64,000 nt of DNA, taken from assembly GCA_963814975.1 (NCBI GenBank), contig CAWFFB010000027.1:46075-110074 (forward strand), given 5' to 3'. The notes beneath the pieces were generated by a model. The model searched no databases. It had not been told where the DNA came from and was given only the letters and a program-made list of their open reading frames with translations. This document shows, piece after piece, positions 1 through 8,041 of this stretch. Positions within the stretch are counted from its first letter, which is position 1, and the number at the start of each line of letters is the position of its first letter. The translations under genes and the position numbers were made by a program. Source of the stretch: CAVUXJ01 sp963814975. GTDB lineage: Bacteria; Acidobacteriota; Vicinamibacteria; Vicinamibacterales; CAVVIG01.

Positions 1-80
1 GAGCAAACGGGTTCGAAACGGAGGAACAGAAACGGCATGACCGCTGGCTTTCGGGGCGCCGTGGTGACAGGTGGTGACGC

Positions 81-566
81 ATGGATAGAGACACTCGCAA
101 GACGTTGATCGACCAGTACAAGGATGGCTATCGTGTCGTCGCCGAGGCACTCGCCGGCGCATCGGACCAGGAGCTCGACACCCCGCCCGCCCCGGGCAAA
201 TGGACGGCGCGCGAAATTGCGCATCACCTCGGTGACAGCGAGATGACCGCCGCCGTCCGCTTACGCCTTCTCGTTGCGACCCCGCGTCCTCAGATCATGG
301 GGTACGACCAGGAGGAGTTCGCGCGGCGCCTCTATTACGACAAGCGACCCATCGAAGCATCGCTCGACGCGTTCAACGCCGCGCGCCGATCCACGGCAGA
401 GATCCTCGACCGGCTGACGGAGACGGAGTGGCGGCGCGAAGGCACGCACAGCGAGGCAGGGCGCTACACGCCCGAGAGCTGGCTGGAAATCTACGCCGGG
501 CATGCGCACGCGCACGCCGACCAGATTCTCGTGGCGCGGAATGCCGGCAAGCACGATAAGGCCTGA
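81..566 (+). CDS. DinB-family protein
   Basis: This 161-residue protein has the size and layout of the DinB/YfiT four-helix-bundle superfamily. Members are small metal-binding proteins; some are thiol-dependent S-transferases, others are DNA-damage induced or uncharacterised. The sequence shows the N-terminal helix, a conserved PGKW-x-AREIAHHLGDSE stretch around residues 38-54 with H48/H49 as likely metal ligands, and a second His cluster (HAHAHADQ) near residues 139-146 that would complete the metal site. There is no signal peptide, so it should be cytoplasmic. It faces the convergent NamZ-like gene and stands alone, so context gives no substrate. The family call is firm; the reaction is unknown. 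Confidence 0.85.
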   Translation: MDRDTRKTLIDQYKDGYRVVAEALAGASDQELDTPPAPGKWTAREIAHHLGDSEMTAAVRLRLLVATPRPQIMGYDQEEFARRLYYDKRPIEASLDAFNAARRSTAEILDRLTETEWRREGTHSEAGRYTPESWLEIYAGHAHAHADQILVARNAGKHDKA

Positions 567-628
567 TCTCGCTTCCGAAGCACGCTGCGTCGGCGTGTGC
601 CCGCGTATACCGCGGACCAAGATCGATC

Positions 629-1792
629 TCAGTACAGCAGATACTGCCGGCGCAGCGCTGCGAAGTCGTCCACCGCCGGTTCCCACGATCGCGCGATATC
701 TTCCAACGTCGCCTCCGCCTCGATCTGCTCACGCAGCGTCGGCGACCCCGCAAGGATGTCGAACGGCAGCTTCTGGAGTTCGTACTGGTACGGCGGTTCG
801 CGCCAGCGGAAGCCGTCGGGATTGGCCGCACGAAAGGCGGTGACCAACGCGACGCCTGTCAGCACGGGGCGGAACGCCTCGCGATCGAGCACGTGAATCT
901 GGCACCCGCCGCAACTCTGGCGTGCATGTTTGTGGAACGTCGGCTCGAACACCGCCGGCCGGAAGAAGGCACCCGGCAGGCGACGGCGATTCAGCTCGTC
1001 GGCAAAGCGCTCCGCCGTCACGCCCGGTGCGCCGACGAGCTCGAACGGGCGTGTGGTTCCCCGACCTTCCGAGACACTCGTTCCCTCTAACAGGACGGTG
1101 CCGGGATACACGATCGCGGTGTCGAGCGTTGGAATGTTCGGCGAAGGCATCACCCACGGTCCCTGCGCGGTGTCGTGGTACATGTCGCGCCGCCACTCGG
1201 CGAGCGCGATCACAGAGAGGTCGGCGCCGATGCCGAAGTGCTCGTTGAACAATCGCGCCAGCTCGCCGATCGTCATGCCGTGTCGCATCGGAATGGGATA
1301 GAGGCCGACGAACGACTCGAAGCCCGCGACCAGCATCGGCCCCTCGACGGCTATGCCGCCGATCGGGTTGGGCCGGTCGCACACGATCACCTTGACGCCA
1401 TGCTTGCGGGCCGCGATCAGGCAGTTGGCCATCGTGTAGATATAGGTGTAGATGCGGGTGCCGACGTCCTGCAGATCGATCACCAGCACCTCGACCTCGC
1501 GCAGCATTTCCGCCGACGGCTCACGTGCCTCGCTGTAAAGGGAATACACGGGAACCCCGCGGCGATCGTCGCGGCCGTGCGCGGTTTCGATCATGTTCTC
1601 CTGCACGTCGGAGCGGAATCCGTGCTGGGGACCGAAGATCGCGCTGAGGTGCGCGCGGGGGTGGGCCGCCAGGCGGTCGGCGATGTGCCCGAGTCCGTGA
1701 TCGACCGACGCCGGGTTACAGACGACGCCGACGCGCTTGCCGTCGAGCGCCGAGGAGGCCAGCAGCCGCTCGGAGCCGAGTTGAACGCCCAT
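629..1792 (-). CDS. DUF1343 / GH171 exo-beta-N-acetylmuramidase-like protein
   Basis: The 387-residue product matches the DUF1343 family, whose characterised member NamZ removes terminal N-acetylmuramic acid from peptidoglycan fragments (glycoside hydrolase family 171). Visible landmarks in order are a Rossmann-like start (KRVGVVCNPASV), GPQHGFRSDVQ near residue 55, the IDLQDVGTRIYTYIYTM stretch near 105-121, CDRPNPIGG near 138, and PSPNIPTLDTA followed by EGTSVSEGRGTTRPFE. NamZ-type enzymes are normally exported, but no signal peptide is seen here, so this copy may act in the cytoplasm on recycled muropeptides, or the true start is missed. The length is full. A role in cell-wall turnover is inferred from the family only. 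Confidence 0.88.
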   Translation of the reverse strand: MGVQLGSERLLASSALDGKRVGVVCNPASVDHGLGHIADRLAAHPRAHLSAIFGPQHGFRSDVQENMIETAHGRDDRRGVPVYSLYSEAREPSAEMLREVEVLVIDLQDVGTRIYTYIYTMANCLIAARKHGVKVIVCDRPNPIGGIAVEGPMLVAGFESFVGLYPIPMRHGMTIGELARLFNEHFGIGADLSVIALAEWRRDMYHDTAQGPWVMPSPNIPTLDTAIVYPGTVLLEGTSVSEGRGTTRPFELVGAPGVTAERFADELNRRRLPGAFFRPAVFEPTFHKHARQSCGGCQIHVLDREAFRPVLTGVALVTAFRAANPDGFRWREPPYQYELQKLPFDILAGSPTLREQIEAEATLEDIARSWEPAVDDFAALRRQYLLY

Positions 1793-2127
1793 GCGTGATT
1801 ATTTCATGCGCGGACCTGCGCCCCGGGGCTTCACACCCGGCAAATCCTTCGGCAGCCGGGGATCCTCCCGGACATCCTGAGTAGCCCTCCCCCAAGCACG
1901 GCCTTGCTTGTACCGACCGACGGTTGATAGACTACGCGCCGTTGGTGGCCAGTCCCGCCTGCTTCGCCCGTGCCGAGAGCCGATCGAGCCTCAATCCTGA
2001 CTCGTTCTCCCCTCCACGCCTCTGCAGAGCCGACGAGCAACCACCGTCCGGGACGGTCGACCCGGAGTAAGCGCGTTGAACTGCACCGGGTCGTCGTCAA
2101 AGCGGCCCGGGCGAACGAGGAGAGGGT
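1793..2127. other. Divergent intergenic region upstream of the RRM gene
   Basis: About 335 bases separate two divergently transcribed genes, so promoters for both should lie here. I see no tRNA, no clear sigma-70 -35/-10 pair and no terminator. The last bases before 2128 are purine-rich (GAGGAGAGGGT), a strong ribosome-binding site for the RNA-binding protein. A long 5' untranslated leader is possible, as is common for cold-responsive RRM genes, but I cannot show it. Confidence 0.4.
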
Positions 2128-2466
2128 ATGGGTCGAAGGCTCTACGTCGGAAATCTTCCTTACACCACGGGCGAGGCGGAGTTGCAGGAATTGTTCGCCA
2201 AAGCCGGAAACGTCGAATCAGTACGTGTCATGCGCGATGCGGCGACAGGCCGGGCGCGCGGCTTCGCCTTTGTCGAAATGGCAACGGACGAGGAGGCGCA
2301 GAAGGCAGCCACCGAGTTCAACCAGTATCAGATGGGTGGCCGAAGCCTGACGGTCAATGAGGCACGGCCCAAGCCCGAAGGGGGTTTTGGCGGCGGCGGC
2401 GGCGGCTACGGGGGCAATCGTGGCGGTGGCGGCGGTGGCGGCGGACGTCGCGAACCGCGCTGGTAA
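2128..2466 (+). CDS. RRM-domain RNA-binding protein with glycine-rich tail
   Basis: A 112-residue protein with one RNA-recognition motif at residues 1-80 and a disordered glycine/arginine tail from about residue 85. The RNP2 motif reads LYVGNL (residues 5-10) and RNP1 reads RGFAFVEM (about 45-52), so the aromatic residues that stack on RNA bases are present. Bacterial single-RRM proteins of this shape bind single-stranded RNA and are often cold-induced RNA chaperones. The tail is runs of glycine ending in RREPRW and resembles the low-complexity tails of eukaryotic and cyanobacterial glycine-rich RNA-binding proteins. A strong ribosome-binding site precedes the ATG. It is followed by another small nucleic-acid-type protein on the same strand. 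Confidence 0.93.
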   Translation: MGRRLYVGNLPYTTGEAELQELFAKAGNVESVRVMRDAATGRARGFAFVEMATDEEAQKAATEFNQYQMGGRSLTVNEARPKPEGGFGGGGGGYGGNRGGGGGGGGRREPRW

Positions 2467-2661
2467 CGCCTTCGCCGGGTGCGGATCGGTGCCGCGATGG
2501 GGATCCATCCCCTGTAGCCTGCCGTCTCTCTCGGCTATCGACTCTTCGGCAAGCCGGGTCGCGCGCGTCCAAGCGTCGTGTGCCTTCTGGGGGCCCGGGC
2601 GCCGCGGGGGCGCCGCGGCCGCCAGCGAACGTGTGAGTAGAAGTGTCAGTATAGGAGAGCG

Positions 2662-2877
2662 ATGAAAGCGTGGACCAAAGGTGATCGTGTTGTCCAGCCC
2701 ACTTACGGGCCGGGTACGCTCGTGGAAGTCAACGAGCACCACACGGTAATCGACTTCGATGAGCACGGGCGGCGTGTGTTTGCCACCCGTCTGGTCGTGC
2801 TTCAGGCGACCAACGAGCCGGCGCCGGCCAAGGCGGCGCGGAAGCGCGCGACGAAGGCGAAGAAAGCCGCGTCCTAA
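2662..2877 (+). CDS. Small basic protein with CarD/DUF3553-like beta domain
   Basis: This 71-residue protein has a short beta-rich N-terminal domain (KGDRVVQPTYGPGTLVEV, then a stretch ending in FATRLVVL) resembling the small barrel of CarD-type and DUF3553 proteins, in which the 'GD-V-P--GPG-V--V' pattern is typical. The last 20 residues are almost entirely Ala and Lys, a histone-H1-like tail that would bind nucleic acid. The start is supported by GGAGAG just upstream. It lies 195 bases after the RRM gene and its stop codon overlaps the stop of the convergent flavoprotein gene. I infer a nucleic-acid-associated role; no specific function is established. Confidence 0.7.
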   Translation: MKAWTKGDRVVQPTYGPGTLVEVNEHHTVIDFDEHGRRVFATRLVVLQATNEPAPAKAARKRATKAKKAAS

Positions 2878-4130
2878 CCATCTCCCTCCTGCCGGAAAGC
2901 GGCAGCTAGTCCGCGGGCGGCCACGTGTGCAGTGGCCCATGCCCATTGGAAGTTGAAGCCGCCGAGGCGGCCGTCCACATCAAGAATCTCCCCTACCAGA
3001 TAAAGCCCCGGGCAGATGCGCGACTCCATGGTGGCCGGGTCGATCTCGGTCAGCGCCAGTCCTCCCGCCGTCACCTCAGCGTAGTTGTAGCCGCGCGTCC
3101 CGGCGATCGGAAGCGGCCATTCGACCAGGGCATGCGCCAGACGCCGCCGGTTGTCGCGTGAGAGTTGCGCGAGAATCGACTCGCCGTCGATCGCAAGCCG
3201 GCGGAGCACGGCTGCAGCGACCGACGCCGGAACGAGCGTCGACAGCGCGGCGTGTATCGAGGCTTTCGCCCGGTCCCTGGTGAGGTCCGTCAGAAGTCGA
3301 TCTGCGGCGGCGAAGTGCCGGCCGGGGCAGAAGCTCACGGTGATCGCGACGGTCCGTCCCTCGAGGTGCGCGCGCGCCCAGTGACGTGACGCGTTCAAGG
3401 CCACCGGTCCGCTGACGCCGAAGTGGGTCCAGAGCAGCGCGCCGGTGAGCCGCGAGGCGGCCGCGCCCTCGATCCACACCGTCAGCTCCACCTCGTGCGC
3501 GACGCCCGACAGCTCCGCGTGAAACGCGGAGGAGCCCTGCGTTTCGAGCAGCAGCAGCGGCGCCAGGCCCGGGGTCGTCGGCACAGATGTGTGGCCGAGC
3601 CGTTCGGCCACGGCATACCCCGCGCCGTCGCTGCCGCTCTTCGGCAGGGAGCGGCCGCCGGTCGCGAGGACCACGGCCCTCGCCTGGAGATCACCGCGCG
3701 CCGCCGATACGGTGAAGCCGTCGGGCGCGCGTGCCACGTCGAGGACGCGATGGCCGGCGAGCAGTTGCACGCCGCGTGCATTCGATTCGGTGAGCAACGC
3801 CTCCAGTACGTCGCGGGCGCGATTCGAGTCAGGGAACAACTTGCCGTCCGCTTCTTCGTGCAGCGGGACGCCGATCTCGCGAAAGAAGGCGATCGTCTCG
3901 CTGACGGGGAAGGCCCGCAGGATCTGTCGAATGATCGTGCGGCGGCCGCCCCAGAAATCCCGGTCCGAGACAGCGGCATTGGTAACGTTGCAGCGCGAGC
4001 CGCCGCTGACGAGAATCTTGGCGCCAGGTCGCTTGGCAGTGTCGAGGAGAGAGACACGTAACGAGGGCGCAAGACGGCGCGTGAATATCGCGGTGGCCAG
4101 GCCGGCCGCGCCGGCCCCGACGATCGCCAC
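2874..4130 (-). CDS. BaiN/HI0933-like NAD(P)/FAD-dependent oxidoreductase
   Basis: A full-length flavoprotein of the HI0933/YhiN/BaiN family (about 418 residues from this start). The dinucleotide-binding motif VAIVGAGAAGLATA opens the protein, followed by the family signature GAKILVSGGSRCNVTNA, a middle ATGGRSLPKSGSDG segment, and a C-terminal GLYLVGEILDVDGRLGGFNFQWAWATA that closes the FAD site. The frame stays open to 4286, but that extension overlaps the upstream gene by over 130 bases and has no homology-like sequence. The GTG at 4130 is the only credible start near the FAD motif, although it sits unusually close to it. Family members include a bile-acid reductase, but the substrate here is unknown. 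Transcription with the 119-residue gene upstream is likely. Confidence 0.88.
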   Translation of the reverse strand: MAIVGAGAAGLATAIFTRRLAPSLRVSLLDTAKRPGAKILVSGGSRCNVTNAAVSDRDFWGGRRTIIRQILRAFPVSETIAFFREIGVPLHEEADGKLFPDSNRARDVLEALLTESNARGVQLLAGHRVLDVARAPDGFTVSAARGDLQARAVVLATGGRSLPKSGSDGAGYAVAERLGHTSVPTTPGLAPLLLLETQGSSAFHAELSGVAHEVELTVWIEGAAASRLTGALLWTHFGVSGPVALNASRHWARAHLEGRTVAITVSFCPGRHFAAADRLLTDLTRDRAKASIHAALSTLVPASVAAAVLRRLAIDGESILAQLSRDNRRRLAHALVEWPLPIAGTRGYNYAEVTAGGLALTEIDPATMESRICPGLYLVGEILDVDGRLGGFNFQWAWATAHVAARGLAAAFRQEGDG

Positions 4131-4150
4131 GTCGCAGGAAAACGGGGAGC

Positions 4151-4510
4151 TCAGTCCCTCTGCCAGTCCCGCGCGAGTTTCTGGAAGTCCTCGACGAACC
4201 CATGGATCATCGACACGACCGGCTGGGTCTTGACGGCTTGGGGGAACCGATCGTCGGGCGGCGGAGTTTTGTCCGTGTCGAACCAATCTTCCAGATCCCC
4301 GACGCTCAGGTCAGAATCATCTTGAGCGGTGACAGTCGAATCGTGAAACGGGACCGGCCGCACCACGTGAAGCGGCGGCGCGGCCGCCGGCGAAGAGAGG
4401 GCAGCCTCCGCCGGATGAAAGACGGCCTCCACCCACTGGAGGACGCGGTGGCGTGCGGCAGCGTCGGGGAGCCGCGCCAGTAGAGCGGCAATGCCTTCCA
4501 TCGCCTCCAA
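4151..4510 (-). CDS. Hypothetical protein upstream of the flavoprotein
   Basis: A 119-residue protein I do not recognise. The first 40 residues look helical (MEAMEGIAALLARLP, then VLQWVEAVFHP). The middle is rich in Ala, Pro and Asp and probably disordered. The end returns to a helix with VSMIHGFVEDFQKLARDW. There is no signal peptide or membrane segment. It ends about 20 bases before the preferred GTG of the flavoprotein gene, so the two are probably co-transcribed. The coding call rests on sensible composition and tight spacing rather than on a known family. Confidence 0.55.
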   Translation of the reverse strand: MEAMEGIAALLARLPDAAARHRVLQWVEAVFHPAEAALSSPAAAPPLHVVRPVPFHDSTVTAQDDSDLSVGDLEDWFDTDKTPPPDDRFPQAVKTQPVVSMIHGFVEDFQKLARDWQRD

Positions 4511-4627
4511 CTCCGATCGGGCGCGAGCGCCCCCCGGGTCGGATCAGCCTTGTCCATTGTCACCGCTTCGGGATCGCATTGTCTGTAGTGGATCGGGCTG
4601 GGCATGGCATTCCTTCAGGCGGCCCCT

Positions 4628-4813
4628 TCAGGAACGACCCGAATCTGCGGTTTCGTCGGTGATCACGAACGAACGCTCATCGCAGGCGCCACAGCGCACG
4701 GTAGAGGTCCCTCCGTCGTTGGATCGTCCCACTACCTGGGTGCGGTGGCTCCCGCATTTCGGGCAGATGTGCGGTACCTGGACCGCGTGTTTCGTGCCGC
4801 CGGGAAGAGCCAT
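4628..4813 (-). CDS. Small zinc-ribbon protein
   Basis: A 61-residue protein dominated by one zinc-ribbon: CPKC near residue 17 and CGAC near residue 41, separated by a short beta-hairpin-like stretch. All four cysteine ligands are present. It has no other domain and no signal peptide. The arrangement CP-x-C-x-S-x-x-T ... C-x2-C-[DE] resembles the zinc ribbon at the end of the 143-residue protein at 41997-42428, so the two may share ancestry. Small proteins of this type usually act as nucleic-acid or protein adaptors; nothing here shows which. Confidence 0.6.
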   Translation of the reverse strand: MALPGGTKHAVQVPHICPKCGSHRTQVVGRSNDGGTSTVRCGACDERSFVITDETADSGRS

Positions 4814-5183
4814 AATGTCATAAACAGTCGCAATCCGATTGCCACCTCGTCACAGCCGGCAAAGTCCTTCATGCCCAATTACTTCAGTGCCAGACAGCCT
4901 GGACGCTTACGTACGCTCCGTGTCCCGATTCAGGACAGTGCGCTTGCAATTCTGCAAGTCGGTCGGGTCGAGTGACGTGACCACACAGCGCACGTGGTGA
5001 GCACAGAGGGCTTCGGGAACCAGACCAGGGCTCCACGTTCGAGGGTCTCGATCCGAAGGGTGCAATCTGCGCCGTTCCACAGACTTCAGCCTGTCACTGT
5101 TTCGGACTTGAAGGTTGTTCGCGATCCCCAGTACGCTCCGCCCGTCGGGGGAAATATCCCGTCCATATTCCGAGAGGTGAAGG
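4814..5183. other. Intergenic region upstream of the OFA transporter
   Basis: About 370 bases between divergently oriented genes. I see no convincing gene or RNA. A short inverted repeat, CTTGCA-ATTC-TGCAAG at 4943-4958, could be an operator half-site pair but is too short to call. The 3' end carries the ribosome-binding site GAGAGGTGAAGG directly before the ATG at 5184. Confidence 0.35.
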
Positions 5184-6383
5184 ATGAATCGCTGGCGGGT
5201 GGTCGTCGGCGGGGTATCGATGAATCTCGCTCTGGGATCCCTGTACGCCTGGAGCGTCTTCGTCTTGCCGCTCGAACAGGAGTTCGGGTGGACGCGAGCG
5301 CAGACCTCGTGGGTCTTCACGATTGCGATTGTCACGTTTGCTGTCACGTTCATCTTCGCAGGCCGGATGCAGGACGTGCGCGGTCCTCGACTATGTGCGC
5401 TTCTCGGCGCCGTGCTGGTCTCCCTTGGCTTCTTTCTCGCCAGTTTCACGACCTCTCTGTCGTATCTCTACCTGATCTTCGCGATCGTCGGCGCGGGGAA
5501 CGGCTTTGGCTACGCGGCGCCGATGCCGGTGGCCTCGAAGTGGTTTCCCGACAAGCGCGGGCTGGTTGTCGGTCTGATGGTCGGCGGATACGGTGCAGGC
5601 TCCGCCATTATCGGACCAGTCGCGAGCAGCCTCATTCAGTCGATGGGATGGCGGCCCACGTTCAGGCTTCTCGGCAGTGTGTTCTTCGTGATGGGCATGA
5701 TCGGCACGTGGTTGTTGATCAACCCTCCTGTCGGCTTCCGTCCGAGCGGATGGACGCCGCCGGCGACGGCCGCGGCTCGCCGTGATTTCTCGACCGCGGA
5801 GATGCTGCGGACGCCGCAGTTCTATGGGCTGTGGCTCGCGTACTGTCTCGGTGCGACGGCAGGACTCATGACGATCAGCCAGCTGGTACCGTTCGCCAGA
5901 AGCACCGGGCTCGGGCCCGCTGCGGCGACTTTCGCGATCACCGTCGGCGCCTTCGGCAACGCGGGCGGACGAATCCTGTCAGGCTGGCTGTCAGACATGA
6001 TGGGACGATTGACCACGCTTCGCGTGATGGTTCTCGCGTCGGCGCTGGCGATGCCCGCGCTCTTCGTCTGGCGACAAGAGGTCCTGCTGTTCTACATCCT
6101 CGTGGCGGTCGTGTACTGGTGCTACGGCACGCAACTATCGGTCTTTGCATCGGCGACCGCAGATCTCTACGGCACTCGGAATCTGGGCCTCAACTACGGG
6201 GTCCTTTTTACCGCGTGGGGCGCCGCGGGGATCCTGGGCCCGATGATCGCCGCCCGGGTCTACGATGCATCCGGCGGATATCGGTACGCGTTTTATGCGG
6301 CCAGCGGGCTGGCCGTCGTTGCCTTCGTCTCGCTGACGTTCGCCAAATCGGCGTCCGCCGTGCCGAGTGCTCGCGCCGCGTAG
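5184..6383 (+). CDS. MFS transporter, oxalate/formate antiporter (OFA) family
   Basis: A 399-residue, 12-helix major facilitator protein. The first helix carries NLALGSLYAWSVFVLPLE, characteristic of the OFA family, which includes the oxalate:formate antiporter OxlT and many monocarboxylate carriers. The helix 2-3 loop GRMQDVRGPR and the duplicate loop GWLSDMMGR after helix 8 match the MFS cytoplasmic-loop motif. Length is normal and the ribosome-binding site is strong. It stands alone between a zinc-ribbon gene and a lactonase-like gene, so the substrate cannot be read from context; a small organic acid is the usual OFA cargo. Confidence 0.9.
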   Translation: MNRWRVVVGGVSMNLALGSLYAWSVFVLPLEQEFGWTRAQTSWVFTIAIVTFAVTFIFAGRMQDVRGPRLCALLGAVLVSLGFFLASFTTSLSYLYLIFAIVGAGNGFGYAAPMPVASKWFPDKRGLVVGLMVGGYGAGSAIIGPVASSLIQSMGWRPTFRLLGSVFFVMGMIGTWLLINPPVGFRPSGWTPPATAAARRDFSTAEMLRTPQFYGLWLAYCLGATAGLMTISQLVPFARSTGLGPAAATFAITVGAFGNAGGRILSGWLSDMMGRLTTLRVMVLASALAMPALFVWRQEVLLFYILVAVVYWCYGTQLSVFASATADLYGTRNLGLNYGVLFTAWGAAGILGPMIAARVYDASGGYRYAFYAASGLAVVAFVSLTFAKSASAVPSARAA

Positions 6384-6565
6384 AGAGAAACGGAGATCAC
6401 GGAGGTCACGGGATCACAACGAAGCAACGAAGAAGCAGAGTTCATTTGACGTATTGTCAGGCACTGACTCCGTGGCTCGGTTCCTCCGTTGTTGAACCGT
6501 TGCCTCTATAGCCTCCGTTGACCATGGCTCGTACAATCGCGCGGCTGCGCGCCAGGAGAACCGTG

Positions 6566-7858
6566 ATGAGTATGCGATCCCTTCGCTCCCGTTCGAGCCG
6601 GTCGTGGTGGGCGGTATGTGCGGCCGGCGGTGTGTTCATGATCACCCTCGCCGCGCTTCAGCTCTCTGCGCAGTCGAAGCCGGGCGCGGTCGTGCTCTTT
6701 GCCGGCCTCGGGCCAGAGCTGATCCAGTACGACGTGGATGTCGAGCACGCCACGCTGACGAAGCGTGGGTCCGTGATGATGCCGGCAAATGTACAGGAGG
6801 CGTGGCGCCATCCTTCGAAGCCGATCCTGTATGTGGCCTGGAGCGATCGGGGCCCCGGCGCAGGCAGCCCCGGCGGGAACAGCCATGGCTTGACGGCATT
6901 CGCGATCGATGGCGTGTCGGGCGCTCTGAAGCCCCACGGCCCTGCCACGACGCTCCGGTCGCGCGCGATTCACTTGACGGTCGATCCTCCGGGTGAGCAT
7001 GTGCTGGTCGCGTACAACGAGCCACCCGGCCTGACGGTGCACCGGATTCAGCCGGATGGGACGATCGGTTCGGAGATCAAACCGGCCGCGCCGCTCGAAC
7101 TGGGGATCTACCCGCACCATGTGCGCGTCGATCCGTCCAACCTGAGCGTGCTTCTCATGTCGCGCGGCAACAACCCGACGAGCACGAAAGCTGAAGAACC
7201 GGGCTCCATTCATATTCTCAGTTACAAGAATGGCGTGCTGGCGAATCGCAAGACCGTCGCCCCCAACCGTGGGTTTGGCTTCCAGGTTCGCCACTCGGAT
7301 TTTCATCCCACGCGTCCCTGGGTATACCTCACGCTCGAGCGGCAGAACAAGCTCCAGATGTATCAGAAAGCCGCCGATGGCACGTTGAGCGACGCGCCGT
7401 CGTTTTCGAAAGAAACGCTGATCGATCCCGCCCACGTTCGGCCGGGCCAGACGACGAGCAGCATCCACGTGCATCCCAACGGCCGGTTCGTCTACCTCGG
7501 TAACCGCTCGGCTGGCACGACGCGCGACGGGGGCCAGACGGTGTTTGCCGGCGGCGAAAACTCCATCGCCGCCTTCGAGATCAATCAGACCACGGGCGAG
7601 CCGACGCTCATCCAGAACGCCGATACGCGCGGCTTCACACCACGGACGTTCGCTCTCGACCCCTCGGGCCGCTTCCTCGTCGTCGCCAATCAGGTCTCGA
7701 TGCAGGTCCGCGACGGCAACTCGGTGAAGACCGTTCCTGGAGGCCTGACGGTGTTCAAGGTCCAGAGCGATGGCAAACTCGAGTTCGTGCGCAAGTACGA
7801 CCTGGACGTCAGCGCCGACAAGGCGCTGTTCTGGGCGGGGCTTGTCTCGGTGCATTGA
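6566..7858 (+). CDS. Exported lactonase-family beta-propeller protein
   Basis: A seven-bladed-propeller protein of the YkgE/6-phosphogluconolactonase (Pgl-type) lactonase family, 430 residues from this start. AGGAG at 6554-6558, seven bases upstream, favours the ATG at 6566 over the in-frame ATG at 6518. That start also gives a clean signal peptide (basic MSMRSLRSRSSRSWW, a hydrophobic stretch, then LSAQ). Repeated blade-like segments follow, including HLTVDPPGEHVLVAYNE, IYPHHVRVDPSNLSVLL, SSIHVHPNGRFVYLGNR and TFALDPSGRFLVVANQ, each with the Asp-Pro-x-Gly turn common in this family. Because it is exported, it is unlikely to be the pentose-phosphate enzyme; it probably opens or binds a periplasmic lactone or sugar. 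Substrate unknown. Confidence 0.87.
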   Translation: MSMRSLRSRSSRSWWAVCAAGGVFMITLAALQLSAQSKPGAVVLFAGLGPELIQYDVDVEHATLTKRGSVMMPANVQEAWRHPSKPILYVAWSDRGPGAGSPGGNSHGLTAFAIDGVSGALKPHGPATTLRSRAIHLTVDPPGEHVLVAYNEPPGLTVHRIQPDGTIGSEIKPAAPLELGIYPHHVRVDPSNLSVLLMSRGNNPTSTKAEEPGSIHILSYKNGVLANRKTVAPNRGFGFQVRHSDFHPTRPWVYLTLERQNKLQMYQKAADGTLSDAPSFSKETLIDPAHVRPGQTTSSIHVHPNGRFVYLGNRSAGTTRDGGQTVFAGGENSIAAFEINQTTGEPTLIQNADTRGFTPRTFALDPSGRFLVVANQVSMQVRDGNSVKTVPGGLTVFKVQSDGKLEFVRKYDLDVSADKALFWAGLVSVH

Positions 7859-8041
7859 AGCGTCGCAGGAGATGACGGGATACGTCAGGAAGCTTGGCTC
7901 GTATCGGGGGATCAAGGACCACCTTCCAGGTGGGGCATCCCGGCTGGCTGCATTGCTCCGTCCTCAAATACTCCCGGTGACTCGGTATTCCCGGTCGTCG
8001 CGCCTTGCCCCCTGCGCCGCGCTCTGAAATCCAGTCCTTGT

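Noticed and set aside
1..80. Possible tRNA 3' end at the window start (GGTTCGAAAC)
   Set aside because: No matching acceptor or anticodon stem can be formed in the available sequence.
7919..7933. Hairpin CCACCT-TCC-AGGTGG as a terminator
   Set aside because: The stem is only six pairs with no T-run; too weak to call.
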